Shown: positions 16,155 to 24,179 of the stretch, one piece after another
How positions within the stretch are numbered: the stretch's first letter is position 1
Layout of the letters: each line of letters starts with the position of its first letter
Origin: JAFDBW01 sp963723355
Lineage (GTDB): Bacteria > Desulfobacterota > Desulfuromonadia > Desulfuromonadales > BM103
DNA: 25,444 nucleotides
Assembly (NCBI GenBank): GCA_963723355.1
Contig: CAVRQQ010000037.1
Coordinates: 1 to 25,444, forward strand
Direction of reading: 5' to 3'
The notes under the pieces: model-generated
The model's database searches: none
The model's input: the letters and a program-made list of their open reading frames with translations, nothing else
What the model was told of the DNA's origin: nothing
Translations under genes and position numbers: made by a program

Positions 16155-16442
16155 TCAGTAATGGATGAATTCCGTATCGGCATTAATCAGATCGACTTCG
16201 CTGTTATCCAGTATGTCATCTTCGATGCGCGCCAGGATCGGTGCGACAACCTGCTCCGAAGTATTGATGACAGCAAATCCCAACAAACTTCTCTGCCAGA
16301 GGTCCTGATGGCCGATCTCGGCACAGCTGGCCGGGAAACGATTTCGGCAGCGGGTCAGGATTTTCTGTATCATACCGCGCTTCTGCTTGAGACTCTGTGG
16401 TGCATGCAGGCGCAGATCAATTTGCAGGACGCCAATTACCAT
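16155..16442 (-). CDS. DUF503 (YlxP-like) family protein
   Basis: A 95-residue ferredoxin-like-fold protein of the DUF503/YlxP family, found in nusA-infB operons of many bacteria and suspected to help ribosome function. Matching blocks are MVIGVLQIDLRLHAPQSLKQKRGMIQKILTRCRNRF and the central EIGHQDLWQRSLLGFAVI, which is diagnostic. The length is normal. It lies 18 bases after infB and 12 before rbfA. The role is inferred from context only. Confidence 0.9.
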   Translation of the reverse strand: MVIGVLQIDLRLHAPQSLKQKRGMIQKILTRCRNRFPASCAEIGHQDLWQRSLLGFAVINTSEQVVAPILARIEDDILDNSEVDLINADTEFIHY

Positions 16443-16460
16443 TGCGAGAACATCAGCAGA

Positions 16461-19098
16461 TTAAAGGGATGTTTTCTCTTCCTTGATCTCGTATACCTCG
16501 ATGATATCACCAGGCTTTATATCGTTGTAATTCTCGAGCCCGATGCCACACTCGTAGTTCGTGCCGACTTCCTTGACGTCATCCTTGAAACGGCGCAGAG
16601 ACGACAGCTTGCCGGTCCAGACCACGACATCGTCGCGCAACAGTCGAGCGTGCGCATTGCGCTGGATTTTACCGGAAACCACGTAGCAACCGGCGATGGT
16701 GCCGACCTTGGTGACATTGAAGGCTTCACGAACTTCGGCGCGACCAAGATCAACTTCCTTGAGGGTCGGCGCGAGCAGACCTTCCATAGCATCCTTGATG
16801 TCATTGATGGCATCGTAGATGACATTGTAAAGACGGATGTCAACACCTTCGAGTTCGGCAAGGTTGGCGGCTTTCGGTGCAGGGCGTACATTGAAGCCGA
16901 GTACGATCGCATCGGATGCAGCAGCCAGGCTGATATCGGTCTCGGTAATGCCGCCGACGCCTGAGTGGATGACGATCAGTCGACAGGCGTCTGTAGACAG
17001 CTTGGTCAAAGTATCAGCCACGGCCTCGACAGATCCCTGAACGTCGGCTTTGACGACGACCTTGAGTTCTTTGACATCGCCCTCCTGGATACGGGCGTAA
17101 AGCTGCTCCAGCGAGATCTTGCTGTTCTTTGCCAGTTCGGCTTCACGGATCTTGTGATGTCGATGCTGCGCGATTTCCTTGGCAACCCTTTCATCTTCAA
17201 CAGCATGGAACGATTCGCCGGCTTCCGGAACACCCGACAAACCGGTGACCTCGACCGGGAAGGACGGCCCGGCCTTGTCGACGGGCTTGCCACGATCATC
17301 AGCCATCGACCTGACGCGACCGAAATGCAGCCCGGCAACGATCGGGTCACCAACTTTCAAGGTCCCCTGCTGCACCAGCACTGTGGTAACAGGACCGCGG
17401 CCCTTGTCAAGGCGCGCCTCAACAACCGTGCCCTGGGCTCTTTTATCGGGATTGGCTTTGAGTTCGAGGACTTCTGACTGCAGCAGGATCATCTCCAGTA
17501 ACTGGTCGATGTTGGTCTTTTCCTTGGCCGAGACGTTGACGTAGATCGTGTCGCCACCCCAGCTTTCCGGGAGCAGTTCCAGCTCCGAGAGTTCCTGCAT
17601 GACCCGGTCAGGATTGGCGTCAGGCTTGTCGATTTTGTTGACCGCGACGATAATCGGCACACCGGCAGCCTTGGAGTGGTTGATCGCCTCTTTGGTCTGC
17701 GGCATGGCGCCATCATCAGCAGCGACCACCAGGACAACGATATCGGTGACCTGGGCGCCGCGAGAACGCATTGCGGTAAAAGCCTCGTGACCGGGGGTGT
17801 CGAGGAAAGTCATCTTGCGGCCATCCAGGTCAACATCGTAAGCACCGATGTGCTGGGTGATGCCGCCGGCTTCTCCTTCGGTCACCTTGGCTTGACGAAT
17901 TGCGTCAAGCAGACTGGTCTTGCCATGATCGACATGGCCCATGATCGTAATAACCGGGGGACGGGCTACCAGCTTGCCATCATCATCACCTTGCTCAGCG
18001 ATATCGGAATGGGACAGGATGGTTTCCTCGTCAAAGGCCACGTTTTCAACTTCATAGCCAAACTCGGAAGCCAGAATCGCCGCTGACTCGAAATCGAGGG
18101 GATGGTTAATCGTTACCATCTGGCCCTGACCCATCAGTTCCTTGATCAGATCGTTGGCTTTGACACCCATACGTTTGGCCAGTTCGCCAATCGTAATGAC
18201 ATCAGTGATCCTGATCTTTCTCTTGATCGCCTTGGACTGGGTAATTTCTGTCTTCTTGGCCGGCCGGTTCGATTTTCTGCCCTTGCGGTAACGCTCGTTA
18301 CGGTCAGGCTCATAAACCTCCCTGCGACTCTTGCGCCGCGGCCCGTCAGTCTCTGTTCGACCGGTGTCGCGGCCCTTCTTTTTCTTTTTCGCTGAACGCC
18401 CTTCTTTCTCCGAAGGCATGTCCGGTTGAACGACCGGGATTCCAGGGGCTGCGGGACGTCCCGCTGGACGCGCAGCAGGGACGAGCGGCCGGGCGATCCT
18501 GCCGTTTACGTTCACCAGTCTCGGGCTTCTTGCCTCTTTCGGCAGCGGCACCCTGACGTCGCGGCCTCTCTGCCGGGGTCGGCAATTCAACCCGGCCGAG
18601 GATTTTGGCACGAACCGGTTCTTTCTTTGTTTTTTTCTTTGGCGCGGCCTGATCAGCTATTTCCAGCTGAGCCTCGGCTCCTTCAGTTGCTTCAGCTTTG
18701 GGCCCTGCCTGTACTTCTTCAGCGGCCTCGGCAGTTACTTCTTCGGCAACGGCTTGTTCCTCGACAGGGGCTTCAGCAACGGCTTGTTCTTCGACAGGGG
18801 CTTCAGCAGCGGCTTGTTCCTCGACAACCGGCTCTTCCTTGACGACAGTCTTGCGGCGTCGGCGTATCAAACCGGAGCTGATACGTTCTTCCTTGACCTT
18901 GACTTCGACGTTCTCCTCAGCCTCAGGAGCATCGACTATTCTGCCAGCCTGTTCAGCCTCGAACTTCTGCGCAACGTCTTCTTCAACTGCGCTCATATGG
19001 TTCTTGACCTCGATGCCGGCCTGTTGCAGCTTCTCGACAACGTCCTTGTTGTCCAGGCCCATTTTGGTCGCCAATTCATAAACACGAATTTTAGCCAT
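16461..19098 (-). CDS. infB: Translation initiation factor IF-2, interrupted by one frameshift
   Basis: GTPase that places initiator tRNA on the 30S subunit and drives subunit joining. The ATG at 19096-19098 overlaps the ylxR TGA by one base. The N-terminus MAKIRVYELATKMGLDNKDVV is followed by a long Glu/Ala/Arg/Pro-rich linker, an IF2_N domain, and the G domain with GHVDHGKTS (about 388-396), DTPGHEAF and NKID. Domain II and the C-terminal tRNA-binding domain follow. The frame breaks in the linker: after RQDRPAARP the sequence resumes one base later as AARPAGRPAAPG. Dropping one C of CCC (GGG at 18478-18480 on the + strand) restores about 879 residues. As infB is essential, an error in the read is likelier than real loss. 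Confidence 0.93.
18750..18826. repeat. infB: 30-base tandem repeat inside infB
   Basis: Two near-identical 30-base units (18750-18779 and 18780-18809, one mismatch at their fourth-codon region and one at the last base) and a partial third encode the decapeptide AEAPVEEQAV/A. They sit in the flexible acidic linker of IF2, where length changes are tolerated. The unit is a multiple of three, so slippage alters length without breaking the frame. Confidence 0.85.
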
Positions 19099-19694
19099 CA
19101 AATTTCCCCTGAAATATCCTTATAACGGCGCAAATCACCAATGAATGCATCCGCCAACTTGCCATCGGGCAAACCAACAACACTTCTTTCCGCACGCCCG
19201 AGTATGCGGCCAAGTTCCATTTTGTCGAATAATTCCGTCGTCAATACATTCTGACGTTGAGCTTTCCGTCTGATCTTCTCGCCGATCTGCGGCGAGATGT
19301 CTTCTGCCAGGGCTATGATCGACAGCGACTTCCTGTGAGTCAGCGCATCGAGTACAGCATTGCTGCCGGCGACAAAGCTTGCCGATTTGCGCGCCATCCC
19401 AAGTAAATTCGCAAGGTGCTTAAGCAGTTCCTGGGCCACCTTGTCAGCCAGGCCTGATACATCTGCAGGCTGGCACTCGCTGCGGAAAGCCCGGCTGAAC
19501 TGCTGCCTGCTTACGGCCGCTTCCATGCATTGGCGACTGTTGCAGAGATAGGCGCCACGGCCGGGTAAGCGGCCTTTCAAATCTGCCAGGATTTCACCAT
19601 CGGGCGAGCGCACAAAGCGGATCAGTTCTGACTGATCCTTGACCTGGCGACACCCGAGACAGGTGCGCTGCGGCTGCTTGCGCCCTTCCGCCAT
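19098..19694 (-). CDS. ylxR: YlxR (RnpM-like) domain fused to an L7Ae-like RNA-binding domain
   Basis: RNA-binding protein of the nusA-infB operon. Residues 5 to about 85 are the YlxR/DUF448 domain, with the conserved RTCLGCRQVKDQSELIRFV, LPGRGAYLCNSRQCMEAAV and a C-terminal helix. YlxR (RnpM) has been linked to RNase P modulation in firmicutes. Residues about 92-190 resemble the L7Ae/L30e fold (LLGMARKSASFVAGSNAVLDAL, LSIIALAEDISPQIGEKI). In many bacteria these are two adjacent genes (ylxR and ylxQ); here they are one 198-residue chain. The start overlaps the nusA stop by one base, and the stop overlaps the infB start by one base. Confidence 0.9.
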   Translation of the reverse strand: MAEGRKQPQRTCLGCRQVKDQSELIRFVRSPDGEILADLKGRLPGRGAYLCNSRQCMEAAVSRQQFSRAFRSECQPADVSGLADKVAQELLKHLANLLGMARKSASFVAGSNAVLDALTHRKSLSIIALAEDISPQIGEKIRRKAQRQNVLTTELFDKMELGRILGRAERSVVGLPDGKLADAFIGDLRRYKDISGEI

Positions 19695-20962
19695 CAGCTC
19701 TCCCGGCTCTCGTCGCCTGACAGCTCAGCCATTTTTGCTTCAAATGCGCGCGTGACCGTAACACGTTTTTCGCCAACTTCTTTACCGGCGATATCTTCAA
19801 CGGCCTCTGCAGATTTGATCATGGCGACTGCGTCCTTGGCACTCATCGCCGAGAACAACCCTTCAGGTGTCTCGTCAGCTTCATCTTCGGCGCTGCGGCC
19901 GCCACCGGTCAATTCCTCGAGTTCAGCCTCTGCAGCACGCGTCTCACTGATGATATCTATCTTCCAGCCGGTCAGCTTGGCAGCCAACCGGACATTCTGA
20001 CCCTTTTTACCGATTGCCAGTGACAGCTGATCGTCGGGAACAATAATTTCCAGCGACTCTTCGTCGTTGTCGACGTAGACCCTGGTGACTTCAGCGGGTG
20101 CCAGTGCCGAGCAGGCAAAACGTGCAATGTCCGGTGTCCAGTTGATAATGTCGATCTTTTCACCACGCAGTTCGGAGACCACATTCTGGACGCGTGCGCC
20201 GCGCATACCGACACAGGCGCCAATCGGATCAACGTCCGGGTCGTTGGAAAGTACGGCGATCTTGGCGCGACTGCCCGGCTCACGGGCAACGGATTGGATT
20301 TCGACAATCCCTTCGGCGACTTCCGGGACTTCAATGCGGAACAGTTCCGCCAACAGGCCCGGATGAGTCCGTGACAGGATAATCTGTGGGCCTTTGGTGG
20401 CCATGCGCACATCGGAGATGTAGGCACGAACCCGGTCACCCTGGCGGTAATTTTCACGCGGGACTTGCTCACGATGAGGCAATAAAGCCTCGGCGCGGCC
20501 CAGATCGACGATCAGGTCGCCACGCTCGTAGCGACGGACGATACCGTTGACCAGCTCACCGAGACGATCCTTGAATTCATTGTAAACACCTTCACGTTCT
20601 GCCTCACGAACCTTCTGAATGATAACCTGCTTGGCAGTTTGGGCAGCGATACGGCTGAAGCTGCTTGCATCCATCTTCATACCGAGCGAGTCGCCAACTT
20701 CGACGTCAGGGTCGATTTCGCGAGCCTCAGACAGGTCGATCTCCTGGTAGGAGTTCTCCACTTCATCAACCACAGTGACAAACTCGAAGACTTCCACTTC
20801 ACCGGCTTCATCATTGTAGTGGGCTTCGAGCTCGCGGGTGTTGCGATACTTCTTGTTTGCTGCCGACAATACCGCGGCCTCCAGTGCTTCGACCAGAACG
20901 TCGCGATCAATTCCCTTGTCTTTGACCACCTGGTCGATAATGTGATTCAGGTTGATATTCAT
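19694..20962 (-). CDS. nusA: Transcription termination/antitermination factor NusA
   Basis: Binds RNA polymerase and nascent RNA to modulate pausing, termination and antitermination. I chose the ATG at 20962 (MNINLNHIIDQVVKDKGI) over one eight codons upstream because it has AGGGGGA close before it and matches the usual family start. The 422-residue protein has the N-terminal polymerase-binding domain, an S1 domain (GELVNGIVRRYERGDLIVDLGRAEALLP), and two KH domains, the second with LSLAIGKKGQNVRLAAKLTGWKIDI. A short acidic C-terminal extension contains one helix-hairpin-like block (LFSAMSAKDAVAMIKSAEAVEDIAG). It lies 96 bases after rimP. Confidence 0.96.
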   Translation of the reverse strand: MNINLNHIIDQVVKDKGIDRDVLVEALEAAVLSAANKKYRNTRELEAHYNDEAGEVEVFEFVTVVDEVENSYQEIDLSEAREIDPDVEVGDSLGMKMDASSFSRIAAQTAKQVIIQKVREAEREGVYNEFKDRLGELVNGIVRRYERGDLIVDLGRAEALLPHREQVPRENYRQGDRVRAYISDVRMATKGPQIILSRTHPGLLAELFRIEVPEVAEGIVEIQSVAREPGSRAKIAVLSNDPDVDPIGACVGMRGARVQNVVSELRGEKIDIINWTPDIARFACSALAPAEVTRVYVDNDEESLEIIVPDDQLSLAIGKKGQNVRLAAKLTGWKIDIISETRAAEAELEELTGGGRSAEDEADETPEGLFSAMSAKDAVAMIKSAEAVEDIAGKEVGEKRVTVTRAFEAKMAELSGDESRES

Positions 20963-21022
20963 CCCTTCCCCCTGCATACCATCCACATCATTGCGGTGGC
21001 TGCTGTTGAAGTCTTTTTATAG

Positions 21023-21051
21023 TGTAAAATGTTAAAGGTTAATGTGTAAGT
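21023..21051. repeat. Possible degenerate heptamer array between rimP and nusA
   Basis: TGTAAAA, TGTTAAA, GGTTAAT and, after one extra base, TGTAAGT follow each other on the + strand. They show approximate 7-base periodicity eight bases 3' of the rimP stop. The copies are poor and AT-rich, so chance is a real alternative. It is listed because of its position. Confidence 0.3.
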
Positions 21052-21058
21052 AATGTTT

Positions 21059-21544
21059 TTATAACTCTTCAATCAGGTTGGCTTTTTCCAGATCGCTCAG
21101 AGCAATCATCGCCAGGCCGCCGCGCTTGTCGTCCAACTCTATGCGAATCATGTCGCCTTCCAGGCCGAGCAGCTCGCCGGTAAAGGTTTTTCGGCTGTGA
21201 CCTCGCCTGTCAGGATCGAGCATGCACAGCGTCTTGACTTTGATCTTCTGACCTGCGAAACGCTGAAAATCTGCCGGTTTCTTCAAAGGCCGGTCCAGCC
21301 CAGGCGATGAGACTTCAAGCCGATAAGCCGCCTTGATCGGATCCTCGATTTCGAGGATCGCACCGACTTCCCGACTGACCGTGACACAATCATCGAGAGT
21401 TATGCCGCCAGGCTTGTCAATGAAGACACACAGGGCCATACCGCTGCCCTCCTTCTTGTACTGAAGGTCAACAAGCTCATAACCGAAATCATCGAGGATC
21501 GGAATAATTAATTCTTCTACCTGTGCCTGAATCTCTTGCCGCAT
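21059..21544 (-). CDS. rimP: Ribosome maturation factor RimP
   Basis: A 161-residue factor needed for efficient 30S maturation. The N-terminal alpha/beta domain carries ELVDLQYKKEGSGMALCVFIDKPGGITLDDCVTVSREVGAILEIEDPIKAAYRLEVSSPGLDRPLKKPADFQRFAG, the family signature including the SSPGLDRPL motif. The C-terminal SH3-like domain follows (GELLGLEGDMIRIELDD). It is the first gene of the nusA-infB operon here. A hairpin with a T-run ends only 15 bases before its ATG, so it either ends the upstream rlmD transcript or attenuates rimP. Confidence 0.95.
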   Translation of the reverse strand: MRQEIQAQVEELIIPILDDFGYELVDLQYKKEGSGMALCVFIDKPGGITLDDCVTVSREVGAILEIEDPIKAAYRLEVSSPGLDRPLKKPADFQRFAGQKIKVKTLCMLDPDRRGHSRKTFTGELLGLEGDMIRIELDDKRGGLAMIALSDLEKANLIEEL

Positions 21545-21559
21545 CTTTTTTCCAAAACG

Positions 21560-21584
21560 AAAAAAAGCGAGCCGCGAAGCTCAC
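21560..21584 (-). terminator. Rho-independent terminator between rlmD and rimP
   Basis: On the - strand, GTGAGC-TTCGCG-GCTCGC forms a 6-bp stem (one G-U pair) followed by seven consecutive T. It lies 85 bases after the rlmD stop and just before rimP, so it probably ends the holC-rlmD transcription unit. Because it is so close to rimP, any rimP promoter upstream of it would make it an attenuator. Confidence 0.75.
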
Positions 21585-21600
21585 TTTTCAGATGAAAAGT
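21583..21600. repeat. Perfect inverted repeat beside the terminator
   Basis: ACTTTTCA (21583-21590) and TGAAAAGT (21593-21600) are exact inverted copies two bases apart. The element partly abuts the terminator stem upstream of rimP. It could be an operator half-site pair or an accessory hairpin. No function is assigned. Confidence 0.4.
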
Positions 21601-21669
21601 TAATTGAATGTCTTCTATCAAAAATAGACATGGTATTGCAAGGAAAAACGTTGATGTGCAGGAAAGGCT

Positions 21670-22983
21670 TTAAGTCTGACCGCTGACCGCTGACCGTCTC
21701 TCCAACAAAGTCATACTTTCTATATGCCAGGTTTGCGGGAAGTGGTCGAAGGGTCTGCTTGAGACGACCCGGTATCCGTCATGCACCAGGGGATGCAGAT
21801 CACGGGCCAGGGTTGCCGGATCGCAGGAGATGTAGAGGACCCGTTGCGGTCTGGCCTGCAAAATCTCCCGACTGGCATGGTAGCTGCCGCTGCGAGGAGG
21901 GTCGAGCACAACCAGATCTAAACCATCATAATTGCCGCAACTCATGGCCGTCGATGCATCTGCGACGCTAAACTCGACATTTTTCAGGTTATTTGCGTGG
22001 GCGTTTTTAATTGCGGCCGCCACGGAGGGGGCATGATCCTCGATCCCGGTCACCCGGCCCGCCCGACGGGCAATCGGCAGGCTGAAATTGCCCATACCGC
22101 AGAACAGGTCCAGGACATGCTCAGTACCCTGCAGATCGAGAATTGTGAGCATTTCGGCGATCAAGTTGCGATTCTGCGCCGGGTTCACCTGGGCGAAGCC
22201 TCCGGGACCATAACCCAAGGCTATCGACGGTTGATCGACAACCACTGACAGATCTGCCACGCCATGCACAAGCTCAATGGTATCTTTATGGCCTGATTGC
22301 AGGCATGCGTTGATCTGATGACGCTCCGCAAAGGCCTGCAGCCACACGTGCAGTTGACGACGGCCTTTCGTCAAGCAATGCAGGAGCAACCTGAGGGCGC
22401 CGTCATCACCGCAAGCCACGTCGACCTGGGGGATACACTCAGGGCAAGGTGCACCTGGCAGATCTGCGTGTAAAAGATCAAGCACATGTTGAATTTGTGG
22501 CGGTAGCAGCAGGCACCGTTTTATCTCTACGACGGAATGGGAGCCGGGACGATAAAAGCCAATAACCAGCCCTTTTCCAGTCATATGACACTTGAACTGG
22601 ACCCGGTTACGATAATGCCACTCATCAGGCGCCGGGACAATCGGCGCCAGACATTCCTCCGCGGCAACCTTGCCGCGAAGCAGTTGATCGAAAAAAATCT
22701 TTTCTTTCCAGTGGCTTTGGCTTGGGTAAGAGAGGTGTTGCCACTGGCAGCCACCACAGCTGCCGAAATAAGGACATGGCGGCTCACGCCGGTGTTCCGA
22801 AGGATCAACCACATCCACCAGCTCAGCTTCGTTATAGCTGGATTTCGACCTGACGACCCTGCAGACGACCCGGTCGCCGGGCGCTGTCATCGGAACAAAG
22901 ACGGCCTTGCCGTCGCAACGCCCGATACCTCGGCCACCGTGGACCAGCCCGGTAATCTCCAGGTCCTTGATCAATTCAGGCAT
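21670..22983 (-). CDS. rlmD: 23S rRNA (uracil-C5)-methyltransferase RlmD/RumA type
   Basis: SAM-dependent enzyme that methylates C5 of a 23S rRNA uridine (U1939 in E. coli). The 437-residue protein has an N-terminal TRAM domain (about 1-60) and a 4Fe-4S cluster motif CPYFGSCGGCQWQH (Cys70, Cys76, Cys79) with a fourth Cys in EIKRC. The methyltransferase domain carries VLDLFCGMGNFSLPIA, LDPPRSG and the nucleophile in YISCDPATLARDL. Related enzymes usually end near SMTLLER. Here a further tail RSAVSGQT is encoded by a three-copy heptamer array, described separately. Eight bases overlap with the preceding small gene. Confidence 0.92.
   Translation of the reverse strand: MPELIKDLEITGLVHGGRGIGRCDGKAVFVPMTAPGDRVVCRVVRSKSSYNEAELVDVVDPSEHRREPPCPYFGSCGGCQWQHLSYPSQSHWKEKIFFDQLLRGKVAAEECLAPIVPAPDEWHYRNRVQFKCHMTGKGLVIGFYRPGSHSVVEIKRCLLLPPQIQHVLDLLHADLPGAPCPECIPQVDVACGDDGALRLLLHCLTKGRRQLHVWLQAFAERHQINACLQSGHKDTIELVHGVADLSVVVDQPSIALGYGPGGFAQVNPAQNRNLIAEMLTILDLQGTEHVLDLFCGMGNFSLPIARRAGRVTGIEDHAPSVAAAIKNAHANNLKNVEFSVADASTAMSCGNYDGLDLVVLDPPRSGSYHASREILQARPQRVLYISCDPATLARDLHPLVHDGYRVVSSRPFDHFPQTWHIESMTLLERRSAVSGQT
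21676..21696. repeat. Heptamer tandem array inside the rlmD 3' end (CTGACCG x3)
   Basis: Three exact CTGACCG copies on the + strand, reading CGGTCAG on the coding strand. The array encodes most of the last residues of RlmD (RSAVSGQ). Seven is not a multiple of three, so each copy is read in a different frame and gives a different peptide. Confidence 0.92.
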
Positions 22984-23332
22984 AGAATCGACCTGAACGC
23001 TGTTTGCTCAACTCGGCTGCAATCAGCAGGCGCGGATAATCAGGACGGGACAGGTAAATGGTCGCCTGCCGCATGAAATCATCGACCAGAGCATTACGGA
23101 CTTGTTCAACCTCAGCTGAAGGCACACCCATACGCTCAAGACGCTTTTCCAGCTTGATTTGCTCACCATAAACAGCGATTGCCCGAAATCGCAGGTCATC
23201 ATCAGCGAGTTGGTCGAGAGTATAACTGATCGTCGCGACCACGCAGACGCGATGATAGTCGCCAAAATAGCGATTACTCTCGTCGCTGAAACTGATCTCA
23301 AGACCGTTGTCCAGGCATTCATGTTTGATCAT
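22976..23332 (-). CDS. Hypothetical small protein between trmJ and rlmD
   Basis: I do not recognise the family. The chosen ATG at 23332 (MIKHECLDNGLEISFSDESNRYFGDYHRV) has GAGAGG nine bases upstream; a longer frame from 23389 would overlap trmJ much more. The 118-residue product has no signal peptide or membrane segment. It looks like a mixed alpha/beta N-terminal half (VCVVATISYTL) followed by charged helices (GEQIKLEKRLERMGV, VRNALVDDFMRQATIYL). It overlaps trmJ by 14 bases and rlmD by eight, so it is part of the RNA-methylation operon and may serve that process, which is inference from position only. Confidence 0.75.
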   Translation of the reverse strand: MIKHECLDNGLEISFSDESNRYFGDYHRVCVVATISYTLDQLADDDLRFRAIAVYGEQIKLEKRLERMGVPSAEVEQVRNALVDDFMRQATIYLSRPDYPRLLIAAELSKQRSGRFYA

Positions 23333-24083
23333 TGTCGTCGACCTCTCCGGCAAGTAGACGACGCTCATCCTCAATTCGGTCGATTTCACTCATAAGACCA
23401 CGCAGAATGCGGACGTCACGTTCATCCATCCCTGCCCTGCCAAGCATCTGCCGATAGGAGCGCATGATGTGTTCAGGATTCTGTGGATTGAGGTACTTGA
23501 TCCTGAGAAGCGACTTCTGCATATGGGAGAAAAGGATCTCCAGCTGTTCGTTGGTCGCAAGTTTTCTGCTCCCCTGCACCTTGCCTTGTGACTCGCCATG
23601 CTGCAGGCAGACTTCATAGAGACAGATCACCACAGACTGGGCCAGGTTCATTGACTGTATCGTACCGCAGGTCGGAATCGTGATCAGGCGTTGGCAGAGG
23701 TCAAGCTCTTCGGTCTTCAAGCCCTTGTCTTCACGTCCGAAAACCATTGCAACCTTGCCCGCATCAAGACGGGGCAGGAGATCGTCTGCAGCATTTTCGG
23801 GGTGCAAAAAGTCGGCCCGGTACTTGCCGAAACGACGCGTGGTCGCATAGGCATAATGGCAATCCTTTAGAGCACTCTCCAGATCATAATAGACAGTTGC
23901 CTGCTCAAGCAGCACACTTGCCTTGACAGCCATTTTACGGGCTTCATCATCGAGGTGGTCAACTTTCGGCGCGACCAGGCGCAGGTCACTCACCCCGAAG
24001 TTTGCCATCGCACTCGCTACCGACCCTATATTCCGCTCGCCACGGGATTCGACGAGAACAACTGTCAGGTTATCCAAAATCAT
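23319..24083 (-). CDS. trmJ: tRNA/rRNA 2'-O-methyltransferase, TrmJ (SpoU/TrmH) family
   Basis: SPOUT-class SAM-dependent methyltransferase; TrmJ modifies the ribose at position 32 of tRNAs. I chose the ATG at 24083 (MILDNLTVVLVESRGERNIGSVASAMANFG) because homologues begin there, rather than an in-frame start 18 codons upstream inside the repeat region. SPOUT motifs are NIGSVASAMANFG near the N-terminus, MVFGREDKGL and the knot motif IPTCGTIQSMNLAQSVVICLYE. The C-terminal helical extension (LLRIKYLNPQNPEHIMRSYRQMLGRAGMDERDVRILRGLM) is TrmJ-like. At 254 residues it fits the family. Two heptamer arrays fill the gap upstream. Confidence 0.9.
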   Translation of the reverse strand: MILDNLTVVLVESRGERNIGSVASAMANFGVSDLRLVAPKVDHLDDEARKMAVKASVLLEQATVYYDLESALKDCHYAYATTRRFGKYRADFLHPENAADDLLPRLDAGKVAMVFGREDKGLKTEELDLCQRLITIPTCGTIQSMNLAQSVVICLYEVCLQHGESQGKVQGSRKLATNEQLEILFSHMQKSLLRIKYLNPQNPEHIMRSYRQMLGRAGMDERDVRILRGLMSEIDRIEDERRLLAGEVDDNDQT

Positions 24084-24094
24084 ATTAAAACCAA

Positions 24095-24114
24095 AGCTGT
24101 AAGCTGTAAGCGTA
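24095..24114. repeat. Heptamer tandem array (AGCTGTA x2 plus a six-base variant)
   Basis: AGCTGTA is repeated at 24095-24101 and 24102-24108, then AGCGTA (24109-24114) looks like a third unit lacking one T. It lies 11 bases upstream of the trmJ start. The heptamer is the same, up to phase and strand, as in the array at 9202-9222. Confidence 0.75.
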
Positions 24115-24151
24115 AACTTAATAACCAAGCAACTCATGGAGCAGAACTTTT

Positions 24152-24175
24152 AGCTGAAAGCTGACAGCTGAAAGC
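24152..24175. repeat. Heptamer tandem array (AGCTGAA, AGCTGAC, AGCTGAA)
   Basis: Three 7-base units, then AGC of a fourth, end four bases before the stop codon of rsmE, on its 3' side. The middle unit differs by one base. It shares AGCTG with the neighbouring array at 24095, but the last two bases of the unit differ. Confidence 0.8.
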
Positions 24176-24179
24176 TTTT

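Noticed and set aside
18470..18490. Programmed +1 frameshifting at CCC-T in infB
   Set aside because: CCC-U can be shift-prone, but there is no downstream stop or rare-codon context at the site, and similar single surplus bases break nrnA and the M16 gene, so a common technical cause is simpler.
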